Assembly: GCA_003991915.1 (NCBI GenBank)
Contig: RQTK01000077.1
Location: 348,000 to 411,999, forward strand
Direction of reading: 5' to 3'
From: Elysia chlorotica
Taxonomy: Eukaryota > Mollusca > Gastropoda > Plakobranchidae
DNA length: 64,000 bases
Positions 47,436 to 60,659 of this stretch are shown here, in pieces. A program made the translations under genes and the position numbers. Position 1 is the first letter of the stretch. Each line of letters begins with the position of its first letter. The notes under the pieces are model-generated. The model was given only the letters and a program-made list of their open reading frames with translations. It had not been told where the DNA came from and searched no databases.

Positions 47436-47645
47436 ACAAACGGAATCGAAATTTGAATTAGCAATAAAACATGTTCATATTTTTCGTTTTCGCTGTACAA
47501 GAATTTGTATCAATTGTAATGTATATGCCCATTAAAAATCACAAACGGAATAGAAATTTGAATTGGCAATAAAACATACATGTATTTCGAATTTTCGTTT
47601 TCGCTGTAAAAGATTTGTTTCGAATCAATTGTATATGCGTATCAA
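47436..47645. repeat. 105-bp tandem duplication
   Basis: ACAAACGGAATMGAAATTTG and TTTTCGTTTTCGCTGTA recur at a 105-base interval (47436 and 47541). Confidence 0.88.
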
Positions 47646-47649
47646 AAAC

Positions 47650-50600
47650 CAACTCTCCTGTTCTAACAAGAACAGTTATACAGCAATTATTACTAATACT
47701 AGATTTATATTATATTGCAAAGATAAATCCCTTAATTTGTTGTTGGATTTCGTTGTTTTGTGTCATCTTTAGATAAAATTGCACCGTCAAGCTAATATAA
47801 TGGTTTTTATGGATGAAAAAGTTTGTCTAGTGAGCCGATTATACTTTTATTACCCTAAAATAATGTCATAGACAATGAATATTAAATGTATTTAAAACGA
47901 GATTGCTGCATATCTGGTTTATACCAAACAAACAATAGAAAAGCAAAAAGAGCGTTGTATCAGTAACCCTAAGGTTGTGCGGAAATTAAAATTAAGGGAA
48001 GGCAAAACTAGAAAGAAATATTTCATTCGTTTGACGTTTCCTTGCATTCCTGCAGAATCATAGAAAGAGGAGGGCATCGGGATTAAGATTCTAACCTTGG
48101 TGCTGCTGATATGTCAATATTTTCAGGACTTTGGAAACAGGTTACTAATACTATTATCAAGTTCTTTAACAAGAGAACGTCTCATAAATTATAGTTTGAG
48201 ACAATGTATTTTGTCTTCCAATCCTGACATCACAAAGATTCATATACTGCATACAAATAATAACTAAAAAAAACTCTCAACAGCTAATAACTCCCTGTAG
48301 ACACAAAAACACAATTGTAGTGGATAAGCTATCAAGAATAAAAGGATGACGGGTGGGATTTGTTGGGAACAAATACATATGTACTTCTCTTACATATTAG
48401 CCATTTCATTTACCTAATCTTTTTCCAAACATGTTTTAAACAAACACGTTTTATCAAAACCACATTTCTAATCATTCTAATATGTCTCACATGATATTAC
48501 ATATGTAACAACGCTGACAAACTTAGCATTACAGAAAATACACCATGAACTCATTAAACTTGTCATAGATATTATTGGGAGTCAGCAAGTTTTAGATAAT
48601 TATGGCACACAAAAAATTAAGATGCCCACTAATGGTGTAAAATGGAACATGCTGGTGGAACGGCTGTAATTGTGCTGAAAGATGCAAGATGTGCTTTTAT
48701 AATAAGCCAGCATTGTAATGGACTGCGCTTATCACGATGTTACTTTTGTGAGTTTGCTGATTTAGCACTTCAAAGTGTCACCAAGACTGAGAGACGATCA
48801 ATTACAGTGTGTATTGTGTTGTAAGAAGCATAAACAGTGTATAATTAAGGAGACGTCCACGTGATATGTGTGATTTTTCTTATGTTGGATTGCTTAATAA
48901 TTAATATAAACCAAACACAAATAAACACACACAAAAACACAACTGTAATTTATATAAAGAATATTTTGCAACAACCACCGCTCAAAGTCGTTTGTTACCC
49001 TATTTTTTGTTTGATTCTACAGCCATGACAAACATTTAAATGCATTCAAAATGTAGAAAAAACGGTTTTTCATTTTTGTATGTGTGTGTGTGTGTTTAAG
49101 TTGACCTCCTGGTTGCCATAGCAACGCTGTTTTATTGAATTATTGTTCCTGAAAACGGAAAGTTTATTTTCTGCTTATTAATTTTTTGTTCATTTTTAAC
49201 ATTTTCACCGTTAATTAATGATTACTATGCATTTACTTGAGTTATTCTGATTGAATAGAAATAGAAGCGTTGTTTTTAGAAATCAACAACAGGGCCAGGA
49301 TGAGGCGATACACTCATATTCGAGGACAACAAAATTAATTATATTCGTTCTAAGGTTAAAGATAGTTTGAATCGAGTCAGACTAATGGATGTCTATTTTG
49401 AACTTATAACACAAGTACCGTACGAGAAAAACAAAAACAAAATAGCTAGACATATTAGGCGATCGAATACAAAGGCCTATAAAAGGTTTTCATTTATGTC
49501 CCTTATGCAAGGCAACCTTTAAATTTACGGCCATGGAGAGTTAGCCTGTGGCACGAAATGAAACGGATCTAATATCTCTAATACAATTTGGTTTATGTTA
49601 CAATCCAAAGAAGAAATTTATCGACATTATCAAACGGGTTTCTTTTTCTTGTCTGATACTCTCATTCATATTAAATGAGTGGTTTCTCAAATTTCTCCCG
49701 TGGTTGAGCTCAACCATGTTCAAAGAGGCTGAGGGATGCACTCAAATGTCACAGGGGACACAGTGCACGCTATTTCACTCTCAATATCAGCGGGAATTCT
49801 GTGATTTTTGTAACTTTTATTGCATCTCATTTTTTTACTTCTTAAAATTTAGTGTTCATTTAGTGTGAAAACATCAGTTACTCTTTGTCAATTTATCTTT
49901 CAGTGCAGTTTTAAAGGTAAAGACAGTCACAGAAATTAAAAAATACAATTTCTATCAAATCCAAATCCCCTCAGGGGTCTGTTACAAGTCATGGTGTTCT
50001 TTTTCTTCTTCTTTTAACACCAGCCTTCACTGTCAAATCTCCAGTAACCACCAAAGCTTTGTGGATTTTTGTTTATGATGCCAAAGCTTTCTTTATAGCG
50101 CTTCGTCACTCTTAAAAGACTTACGTTTCCGAGAGGGTTTATCGGTAAAGCTACTCCTGGGGGGTATCGACCTGCCACCGACTGAGCAAACAGACCAGTT
50201 TGTCTCTTCTCTCAGACGACACGACCTCTCTGGCCACTGTGTTTACTCATATAGGATGCTTGTTGTGTTTATCGAGCAGGCTGGGCGTCTTTTACAAAGC
50301 GTTTTGGAGTTGCTTTGTATTCCCCAGTTTTTGAAGATCATTACACAAAATGAGAAGCATGCACTTGATCAAGAGTTAAATTCGTGTAAAAAAAAAAAAA
50401 AAAGTCGATGTTTTGTCCTAGATCCTAGAATGTAGAAAATGTTCCCCGTGCAACGTCTTCCCTCTGCTCATCACATCATTTCTCGGGCGCCTTCTATTCT
50501 AAGCTTTTTGCTTTCGTGTTGTTGTTTTTTTGTTTTTTTTAGTAATAACTATAGTTTTTATACTTTTCGAGTTTTGACTAAGGGCTTATAAAGTTTCATA

Positions 50601-51620
50601 AAGAATGACCTTCTGTGAATAAAAGTCACAATTGTAGAAAATGGTTATTCTCTTTTCTTTTTCATGTCGAAAATCTGTTACGGCTTCTATTATGGTCATA
50701 TTAAAATAAATGCGTAACGAAGAAATAACATTTATATACAACGACACGAAAAAGGATGGCTCGTCTCTCTCGGAGTGCACTGTCCTTACCCAGAAAGCCT
50801 TCTATGTTTGGGAGTCTAGAATAAACTACATTGAAATTGAAGAATCCTATACTAATACCCTTCCCCTAGAACGCTTTATATTGTTGAGAGATTAAATTTA
50901 ACTACATATACAGCATCAGTATTTTGGGCCTAAGAACCTGATTCTTAAACGAACTCACTTAACAAGTTATTAATAAAGCTATGATCACGATGACATTTTT
51001 ATTAGCATTATAAACTAACTATGCTTGTAGTTGTATCTACTCTATGTACCATGTTACTGTTATAATTCACAACAAACAAAAAAGAGAAAATAAAAAATTT
51101 GAAAAAAAAGTTTATAAAAAAAAAAAACTAGGCGATAGTATCCGTCATCATTGTGGTCTAGTTGGGTCGCATAACGCTCTACTTGATAAATTAACTACAC
51201 CTGATCTACTTTGATACTGACACGTTAGTCACGATTTATGCAGCTATAAAATTGCCCAAAGAACTATACACTATACTCAGCCTTCACAACCAACTTTTTT
51301 GTGTAGTATGTAATAAGCAAGTATTGTTTGAATTGTTTGATTGTTGTTTTTTTTACTCAGACATTGATGGTATCCTTCGAGATATAAAGCAGTTACGTAA
51401 CTGTGTTTGAAGTTTTATATGGGGATTGTCATTAAGATGCAGCAGCATAAAAGGAATGAGAATACACGTACAGTCGAATAATAAAGTTTTTTGTTTGAGA
51501 TGGGACAAGCTTGTACTCCAATATTTATTCAAAACATTAACAACATATTCCTATATGTTCTAGAGTCTCTCTTTCAATTTCTCTCTTTCTCAGTACCTGT
51601 CTCTTCCTCTTCGCAACCTC
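47650..51620. other. Non-coding AT-rich stretch
   Basis: No gene or known repeat recognised. Contains one palindromic X-box at 49112-49125 and a poly-A run near 50390. Confidence 0.45.
49112..49125. promoter_or_regulatory. Perfect X-box (RFX-type) motif
   Basis: GTTGCCATAGCAAC matches the RFX consensus as an inverted repeat with a two-base spacer. No nearby gene is seen, so function is unproven. Confidence 0.4.
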
Positions 51621-51622
51621 CA

Positions 51623-51800
<178 letters not shown>

Positions 51801-51899
51801 TCGATCTCTCCCTCTGTGGCTCAGAGTTTTTCCATCAGAAAGCTTTATCTGGTACATTCTATTATGTTTTATTTACTGATAAAGCAGCCATCTCAATGT

Positions 51900-53185
51900 A
51901 GCGTTAAAGGGAAACAAAGATTGCCATTAACAAACAAAAAAATAAATTAAATATCTTTTACTCTCCTTATGGCAGACTTTAAAAAACACCACATCTTTGT
52001 CTGTGCGTAACACTTATTGGAACGAAATCAGCCAATTTAAAATATTGTCGAAACAAAACAGAATAAGTACATGTACATTCAACAAGTTAAAGTCGACTAA
52101 TAAAGAATATTCATAACTACTTCTAGTGCCATGTTTTTGGAAACTATTGCACTGTTGGAAAGCACACTTTAATGCAAACCATGTCCAGAAAATGGAACGC
52201 TAAGTTACAGTGATTGCCTTTTAATTTAAAATCGAATTAAAATTGATTATTTAAAAAATAACAATAAAGTTATAAGAATCAGGTGTTTGAATTTGTGGCA
52301 ACGTTAACCAACGTCACCAAAACGTTTCCTTTTCTTTAGTAATATAATTTGTAAACTATCTTTCCAATGTTGATTAAATTTTAAAGATTTTGAAATTAGT
52401 GTTCTGCACAATTACTCACGCAGTAAAAAGTAAACTTTTTTTTAATCAAAATAAGTCTACAAATTGTGATCACGGAGTTTGCCATGCTTCTTTAATAAGA
52501 GCAAACAAAACACATTTAGGAAGAGATATCGTACAAATTTCTATCTAGGAACGAAACTCAAATACCAATTATTTATTCTGAAACAAAGAAATGAAAACAA
52601 GGTACAATGTCCGGAATAACGCAAACTGAACTGCACAAATCACAGAATCGTTAACTTGTGTCAACATGAGCAAACCTTCAAGTTTGTTTCTAGGTAGACC
52701 TTTTTTTCCTAGAACGGGGAAATAAGCAAACATTATTTCCTGGAATGAGAATCGCGTGTTTACTCAAGATGCACTAGAGCTTCTGTCTCTTGTTTGCAAT
52801 GCTGACCCAAAACAAAACAATGATTTTTTTCAAAGGAGGTGGAACTGGAAACACGTTCATCAAATAATTATGATCATTTTATTTGCTTCCATCTGATTTA
52901 GGGGGCTCTGCGTAAAAATTGTTACAGAAAAATCTAGTTGCAGGAAGGGTGATTGTTTTCCTTGTATAATTGAGTGTATTTAAATCGTTATTTACATATT
53001 GCTAAAAATGTTATATCAAAATAGCATCAAATCAGGACAGAAAAAGGAAATGTTATTTGTGTAACCTTTATTGTATCTTCTACCATCCCCAAAGGGTCTG
53101 TGCATAATGTGATGGTTATACCCTTGTTTCTGCATGCAATGAATTTAAGAATAGAAAAGCTAACGAAAGATGATATGAAATGAGT
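51900..53185. other. Non-coding AT-rich stretch
   Basis: No exon, RNA gene or repeat family recognised. Confidence 0.45.
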
Positions 53186-53188
53186 ATG

Positions 53189-53440
53189 TATAACGTCCAA
53201 CGTTAGCACTATATACGCTTTATTGTGGACGGGCATCAAGATTGACGCCTGAAAAATGTATGTGCTTCCATACACGAAATAGGTTTGGGAAACCTGGGCT
53301 CCTGTCTCATCGTTCACATTATACTGACACTGATACTAACCGACCCAACCAGTTGCAGGGGACGAAATCGGACAAAGAAAATTTTGACCAAACAGGGATT
53401 CGATCCGATGACCTCCTTACACTGGAAAAAATTTTAACCT
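53189..53440 (-). mobile_element. tRNA-derived SINE, degraded
   Basis: Tail AACGTCCAACGTTAGCAC, body GACGGGCATCAAGATTGACG and a head with GGGATTCGATCC (box B, reverse) identify the same family in antisense. A 66-residue frame across it is incidental. Confidence 0.65.
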
Positions 53441-53649
53441 GAAAGATTTTGTTGTTCAGGTGCATAATTTCATGTTCATGGCCCCCGTGTACGCACGACT
53501 GTGAACTTATGAAACCGTAAAATGAATGGAATATTCCATTATAACACAACCATTAAACTTTAAAGATTGTGTTGCTTTGCTCTATGGTTTAAGTACTCTT
53601 ACTAGTTGAACATCCCATAGGTTTCGCGAAGATATAGTCGTTTTCGGTG

Positions 53650-53663
53650 TAAAGAGAGAGAGG

Positions 53664-53713
<50 letters not shown>

Positions 53714-53714
53714 A

Positions 53715-53771
<57 letters not shown>

Positions 53772-54045
53772 GGAGAGAAAGATATAAGGGAGAGAAAGAA
53801 AAGGAGAGAGAGAAAGAGAGAAATAGAGACATGGAGAGAGAGTGAGAGAAAGGGAGAGAGATAAGGGAGAGGGGGGGGGGAGAGACAGAGAATGAGAGAG
53901 GGAGAGAGAAAAAGAGAGAAATGGGGAGATAGAGAGAGAGAAGCAAAGAGAGACAGAGCGATGATGGAAGAGAGGGGGATAGAGAGAAAGGGAGAGCGAA
54001 TTAGGAAGAGGGAGATACAAAGGGAGAGAGAGTGAGAGAGAAAGC
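53650..54045. repeat. (GA)n/(GACA)n low-complexity region
   Basis: GA run, then about 12 GACA units near 53722-53770, then about 270 bases of degenerate GA-rich sequence. Long minus-strand Ser/Leu frames here are artefacts. Confidence 0.93.
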
Positions 54046-54099
54046 TTCTTGTAAGCTCCCGTAGATTTAAAGCGGTTTGCGAGCTGAACTTAAGCATAA

Positions 54100-56690
54100 C
54101 AGCCCTCTAATTCTCGCCTTCTTTAACCCCTGTGTGAGTATCCTGGGTCTCTAAGCAATAGGCGAGGGATATGGAAACCAGCCCCTTAAAGCCCTGTTCA
54201 GCCTTTCCTCGCACCGGATTTCGGTGTAGAGTCGTCCAAAGGGAAAACCTTAGATGGGCATTCCTAATAGCATCGGTCGTTTTTCATGTAATTTTTAAAA
54301 TTTTCTTCGTATCTTTTAAAATTAAAGTTGTTTTGAACGGTATCTCATGGAAAAATTGATACCGTTACTAGATCTACTTGTTACTTATACTAGTAATACT
54401 ACAGAGGTCCCTTTCAAAATATGTTTGGCCTTAAATATAAACCATTTTAGACGAGCTGTTTCGCAGTAATTCTAAAAGCACTCGACAAGCACCCAACATC
54501 TTTACAGAGATTGACAATGACATAGAATGATGTTATGTACAATGTACTTGCAGTCCTTTGGTGGTGGGTGGAATGGAGAGATGATTTCTACCATAGGGGA
54601 AACTTGAGAGACTGATTTTAAAGAGCGTTGAGGCGTCCATTCGAATTACATGTATATTTTAGCAGTGAGTACTGGTTTATGAATCGATGGTTTGGTTAAC
54701 TTATGGATCAATAATTGAGAGATAGATAGATAGATAGATAAAAACAGATATTAAAAAAATGATAATAAATAACAAAGTAAATTTCAACATACAAAGATAC
54801 AGACGCCGCTATTTCAAGATCATAACGTCACATTCATTACTAAAGTCAGTTAAGGCAACTTTCTAACGCCCCCTCCCAAAAAGTGGTAATAAAGAAGAGA
54901 TGGAAAAAATACATAAATAAAATAAAACAAGGAATAAATCACGCTCAGATACAAATACATGTTGTATGTCGAACTTTCAATCAAGCCTACATTTTGAAAT
55001 CAAGCCTAGGTTATTATCAACATTTGCCATAAAACGATAGAGCCGCGATATATAGTGTGAAAATAAAATTTTTATTCCTTAAATCTTTTAGGAAATTTTG
55101 TTTCAGCATAATTTTATTTTAATAGCGAGTTTCAAATAATCCCGCTTTTTGAACGATTGGGCCTCCGTCACAACAAAATCACCGTGCCCTAGTTAAATCT
55201 AACTTCAAAAACTCACAAATAATAAAATCATTAATTTTGAATAGAAGCCAAGACATTGTTTTCCTTTGCTCAACTAATCCAATCGGTTCCGTAATTTGAA
55301 ACAAAATATAATACTATATAGTCAAACATGATTGCCTTCCTGCATTTTTTAAACGACTTGTTCATTAACGTCTAGTTATCATGTATTTTATCCTGGCATT
55401 AATTTTTTTTAAACTTGCCTGGCTCTGATTTATACTGAGCAAGTGTATAGGCCTACTTTACGTTTGTTAGAGTTATTCATTGGTCAATATCGCACACTTC
55501 TTATGAGTTTGTATCGTCTTTTGTATGTATTATAATTTATATTTCTGCATACCTTTTAATATTACTTTTATTTATGAATATTAACAAGGTAAGCATAGAT
55601 AGATTCTAAGAATGTCCAATCACAATCAGTTATAGTTATAGCCTACTCTCTATCTCTCTAACCAACCCCCCCCCCCTTTTTTTTTCTCTCTTTGCTATCT
55701 CTCGTCCTTTCTTTTCGACTTGTTTCCTCTTTATTTTTCTTCTCTTATTAATTAAAATTTACTCTCTTTCTTCCACCTCTCGCTTTCGCTTTTTCTCAAC
55801 TTCCCTCTCCTTTCTCTCTCTCACTCACTCAGTCTCAATTATTCACTCTCTTGTCTCTCTATCTGTCTCTTATGTATTCACTCTCTTGTCTCTCCCTCAT
55901 TTTTTTCTATGATCCTATAGAGTCTAAACAATCGGTCAAATTTTCAAAAAGTTTTGCATTCTTCTAAAAAACGGTAACTAAAAATAACCTCACTCTCACT
56001 CTCAGTCAATCTCCCTCTTTCTAATAAACCATTAGCTACGAGTCTACAATAGCTTCTAAAAATGAGGATTTTTACTATACCGTATTTTCTTCAAAAAGTG
56101 GAGAAAAAAAACACAAAAAAAACAACTAAGATAAACATCCAGGCTCAAATTTAAAAAGACAAAATACACAGAGTATTTTCTGAATTCTAGAATCTCTTTA
56201 ACTCAAAAAAACACAATGCAAACTCATGAATAACTCTCAAGTTATCTACGCCTGGCACATCCCAAATCCCATTTTCTCCACGTTTGCAGTAATTTCTGAT
56301 TTGCAGTCTCCATAAACCTCAATGTTATTTCCCTAGAGGCTATGGATCTTGATATACCGAGTTTGGGTGGGCCTAACTAGACAGCCGACTCCGGAATGAG
56401 ACATTGGAGAAAAAGTCGAATAAATTTCAGCACCATTGCTGAATGTCTTCGTACAAAAAATAAAAAAGCCCGTAGCAATTTTTAGAATTGAACCATAGAT
56501 GTCGAAAAGAAGAATTTCATAAAAAGACTTATAGGTGATTGAGCAAATTGATTATTAGAGAAATAATTTTAGAGCTTCCGTGATTTGGTTACGAGAGGAT
56601 GCTGTGATTGTATTACTATAACTAGTAGGCCTACAATGTACTTTACTTAGGATATTGACCAATCGTTGATTTGTTGGACGATATAGACTA
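54100..56690. other. Non-coding AT-rich stretch
   Basis: A short (GATA)n at 54720-54741 and pyrimidine-rich sequence at 55660-55900. No gene recognised. Confidence 0.45.
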
Positions 56691-56700
56691 TGATCTACCG

Positions 56701-56725
56701 GGCGTAATGGAATACAGGAGTTAAA

Positions 56726-56815
<90 letters not shown>

Positions 56816-56974
56816 AATCTATCTATCTATATATCTATCTGTCTCTCCCCTATCTTGCTCCCTTATTTTTCTAATTTTAGTAATAATGAATTTAAGTGTA
56901 ATATGTCCGATTTAAATTTTACTTCATACAATTCTATCTAGTAAAAAACATTAACTCCTGTATTGCATTACACC
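56701..56974. mobile_element. MITE-like element with 24-bp terminal inverted repeats around (TCTA)n
   Basis: The left end 56701-56724 (GGCGTAATGGAATACAGGAG plus TTAA) and the right end 56951-56974 are inverted repeats matching at 22 of 24 positions. The interior holds a (TCTA)n run (56727-56842) and about 110 bases of AT-rich sequence; no ORF. No clear target-site duplication is visible. Confidence 0.6.
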
Positions 56975-56975
56975 T

Positions 56976-57010
56976 TAGATAGATAGATATAGATATAGAT
57001 AGATAGATAT
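56976..57010. repeat. (TAGA)n microsatellite
   Basis: TAGA run directly outside the right inverted repeat, complementary to the internal TCTA run. Confidence 0.9.
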
Positions 57011-57179
57011 GTGGAGATTGGACAGAGAGAGAAAAACAAAAGGGGAAAACGGATAGCTTCACTCTACGTCTCTAAAATGTTACTTTCAAATATTCCTTTT
57101 CCTTATACCGGTATTTTACTTTTTACCTCAGCTCAATTGCTAAAAATTCCAAAACTTCTAGGTTTTTATAAACTGGCTG

Positions 57180-57680
57180 ATATCAATCTAAAGTGTCGGA
57201 TTGACTCCGCAGCAAATAAGATTTCCCAGAAATTTAGACAGAAGCCTAGATTTAAGTAATCAAATTAAACAAGAGGTCAGCAAAGGATTTCCCGATACAG
57301 TATGCGCAGAAACCTGGGGGAACATAATGATAGGAAGCAATCTTGTATTCAAATCTGGCCAGCGCCTGTCAGCAAGAGAGTCCACAGCTTTTTCTTCCGG
57401 TGTCTTAAGACTCTGGGATTTAGTGGACGGCTCGTGTCCAACGAAGTTTAAAAGCCCGCCGCTGACCAAATTTTCCCGGCCTTAGCGCGGATAGTTTGGG
57501 ACAGTGATTTCATTACCGACGGCTACGGACACCTCCTTGATGGAGCGATCTGGCGGTGGAAAGGATGGAGTGTGATTTCAAGAGGTCCAGACAGATCACC
57601 TCAGGGTTTTCTCTTTTTCTCCTGAGCTAGGGAGAGAAGAGTGTCTCGGAGTCGGGCTGTCCTGGACTGTCTTAGATCGG
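57180..57680. other. GC-richer block of unknown nature
   Basis: About 500 bases with higher GC than the flanks and open frames on both strands (57201-57485 on +, 57260-57469 on -). No domain, splice site set or repeat ends recognised. Could be an exon, a decayed mobile element or a conserved non-coding element. Confidence 0.3.
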
Positions 57681-60600
57681 GTTGATCACTAAACAGACTT
57701 TGTTAGGAATGGTGAACGAAATTGTAAAGAGTTTTGGTAAAACCAATGGCCTTAGTTAAGCCTTTTAAACAAAGCTCACGAGTTTCTATTTTTCACTACA
57801 CTCCCCTCCCCTTCCCCTGTATTCTGTCTCAATTTCTGTCTATCTGTCAATGTCTCCCAAACTCTCTTTTTTCTAATCCTGTCTTTCTTTCAATCTCCTT
57901 CTTTCATTGTCTCCATAACTCTCTTTTTCTAATTATGTCCCTCTTTCAACTCCTTCTTTCGTTCTGTCCCGCTTTTTTCTTTCAGTTGCCACATGTCTAT
58001 TCTCACTTTGGTTTATAACATATTACAAATTTCCTTACTTTATATCTTTTCTAAAGTATAATTTTTATACTCGTCACTCTAAAAAAGAATTTCACCTGTA
58101 GGAACTATGGCAATTTTTAAAAATACAACTCTATAATTTATAGGTCCCTTTTTCTTTCAAACCAATTCTTTATTATAAAATGATTTAGTTAGCTTTTTTC
58201 TGTCATTCTTACTACTTGAAATTACCAAAACATAATTAATAAAAAAATAAAATGAAAAAAATATTGATGCAAATCACTATTGCACCAAATATCATGACTC
58301 TCCACTTGTTTTTCTGTCAATTGACCCTTTATGTGATTGTGTCTAAGCCTTCCGTCGGTAAGAAAAAAAAGCTAGGCAACAGATTAGTTTTTCAATAACT
58401 TTCTTTTTCATAACGTGTCCACAGAAATTAATTTAAGTTTCTTACTTTTGTCAATATTTTACTTTCTTTCAGGTGCTCTCTAGTCAGATTTCATCAATCT
58501 CCATGTCATGATCATAGAATGGATCTAAAGACTACATTCTGTTCTTAATGCAACTTTAGACCATCGCTTTTATAAAACGCACATAAAATTTATAAGAAAA
58601 CAAAATGAACATTATTGTATAAAAAAACATGCCTTAGTTTAATTTACAGCCTACCATGCATGCTTTATTAAATAAAAATTTTATAAATAATTATACGTCT
58701 TGTTAGGTTCATACTTCTCAGCTATTCTTAATGCAAGTTAACATGAATGATAATTATAAAAGCTAAAAGTAAAAGAGGAACAGGCAGAAAAATTGCCTTA
58801 GCGTTAGTTAAGGGAGGCTACCATTAAATGCTCAAAATTACTCCAAAATAAGGCGGTTTTTTCCCTTTTTATACGAAACGTAATATCGCAATCAAACGAT
58901 TTTATTAAACGAATTATGTATGTTTAAAGTTAAACACCTGACGAAATCACCTAGCTCTCATACTACATTAGGTTTGCAACAAGTGTCTCAATATAATGAA
59001 AATAGATGAAAATTATTTATATTTAGGCCTACAATGATTTCCAATAGAAGTGAAGTGTATCTACGATCTAAATCAAATATTAAAAAAAAAATGTGTATTA
59101 AAAAAAAAAAAATTTTAATGCTGATATGTATATTGTTATATTGTAAACGTAAAGCATAGACAATTTTACCCTTTGCATTAGCGAAAAAAAAAAATGATAT
59201 AGCCACTAAAAAAACATCGAAACATCGCATCTAACATTATAATTATATTCTCGAGTTTCAGCACTGATAAACTAGTTAATCACTTAATTTTAAGTTCAAC
59301 TCAAGTGAATGACTGAAATTATAAACTACGCCTGAAAATCAATTAATGTGAATTATATTCAAGAGAAGAAAAAAATTTCTTAAAGAATTGTTAAATGCAC
59401 AGTTACAGTATAAAATTATTTGGGGGAAAAATGTTGTTCATCTTAAAAGAGGATTCTCGGTTATGCTTGACATTTTTTTATCTCATAAAAATATTTTCCT
59501 TTTTTCGACTGAAGCTAGGGAAACATGTCACTGATAGATGTCACTCCACAGTATACACATTTGGGCTCTTTTTCTTCTTTTGAACCAGGGTAGCAGTTTT
59601 AAATAGCTAGTGCTGTGGAATGAAGAAGAGTGGTTCCAAGGTTCTTATAGTATACCAGGTGACGTCCCTGGTTTTTTTGTTAAACTCTTCAAGAAATATA
59701 AGGGCCTTCATTTTAATCAAAAACTAATTCCTACAAACATATGTCCTCATAAAATTGTCAAGCCATATATTTATTTTTATCAACATTTATTACTTTTTTT
59801 ATTTTGTTTTCAAATTAGGACAGTTCTTATTGTAATGAAAATTGTATTGCTTAAGATCATGTTTTGCTATGTGATCAGATAAAAAGCGTTGGGAGTAATA
59901 ATCATTTTTATGGTTCAGGCGTTGTTAATATTAATTTGAATATTTAATCAACTAAGTTATTTTTTATAATTAAAATTAAAGTTACGTTCAAACCAAATGT
60001 GCAAACAATCATTTTAATTTGAAACTTAAGAGGTAGAAATAATATAAATCTGTATATAATATATACAGCATTGTCAGTAGAGTGCTTAACAAAAGGAGCA
60101 TGCTATTAATAGAATTAATTACCTGTCGCGACTCAAGAGTTTCGAGCTGCTGCTCTCGTCAGGCGACTTGTTCTTTCTGTTTGACAGCAGAAAACGTTTT
60201 TTGAGGGTGCAGTGGGAAAAAAATTCCTTTCTTTAGTTTAGGATTGGTCTCTTCATGAGTATCTGGTACTTTTCCTCTAGGCACAGGTGACACACTTTTT
60301 TGGCTGGTGTGAATGGATTCACTTGTCTTACAATATCCTATTCTTGTATTAGAAGCGAACCCTATAAGTTGCTTGATGCGCTGTCATTCTTGTATTAGAA
60401 GCCAACTCTATACATTTCTTGTACGGTGCCATTCATGTTATCGAAGCCAACCCTTCACATTTCGTATAACTCTGGCTCCTCTGTCCTGATTAGCATTGCG
60501 TTCTTTTATTGTTTGACTGGAAGCATCATATAAAATCTGCCTTCTGATGTTTGACTGTGTTTCCCATCAGTAAAAAGATAATACCTTTGAGCATGTAAGA
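57680..60600. other. Non-coding AT-rich stretch
   Basis: Very AT-rich with many A and T homopolymers; no gene or repeat family recognised. Confidence 0.45.
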
Positions 60601-60659
60601 TTTGTAGGATACTTTTACCATATAGGTTGTACATTACTGTTCCTCTCTAATATTGCTTG

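Noticed and set aside
53582..54097. Long minus-strand Ser/Leu-rich open frames (up to 171 codons)
   Set aside because: They are translations of (GA)n/(GACA)n low-complexity DNA, open in several frames at once, with no non-repetitive domain.
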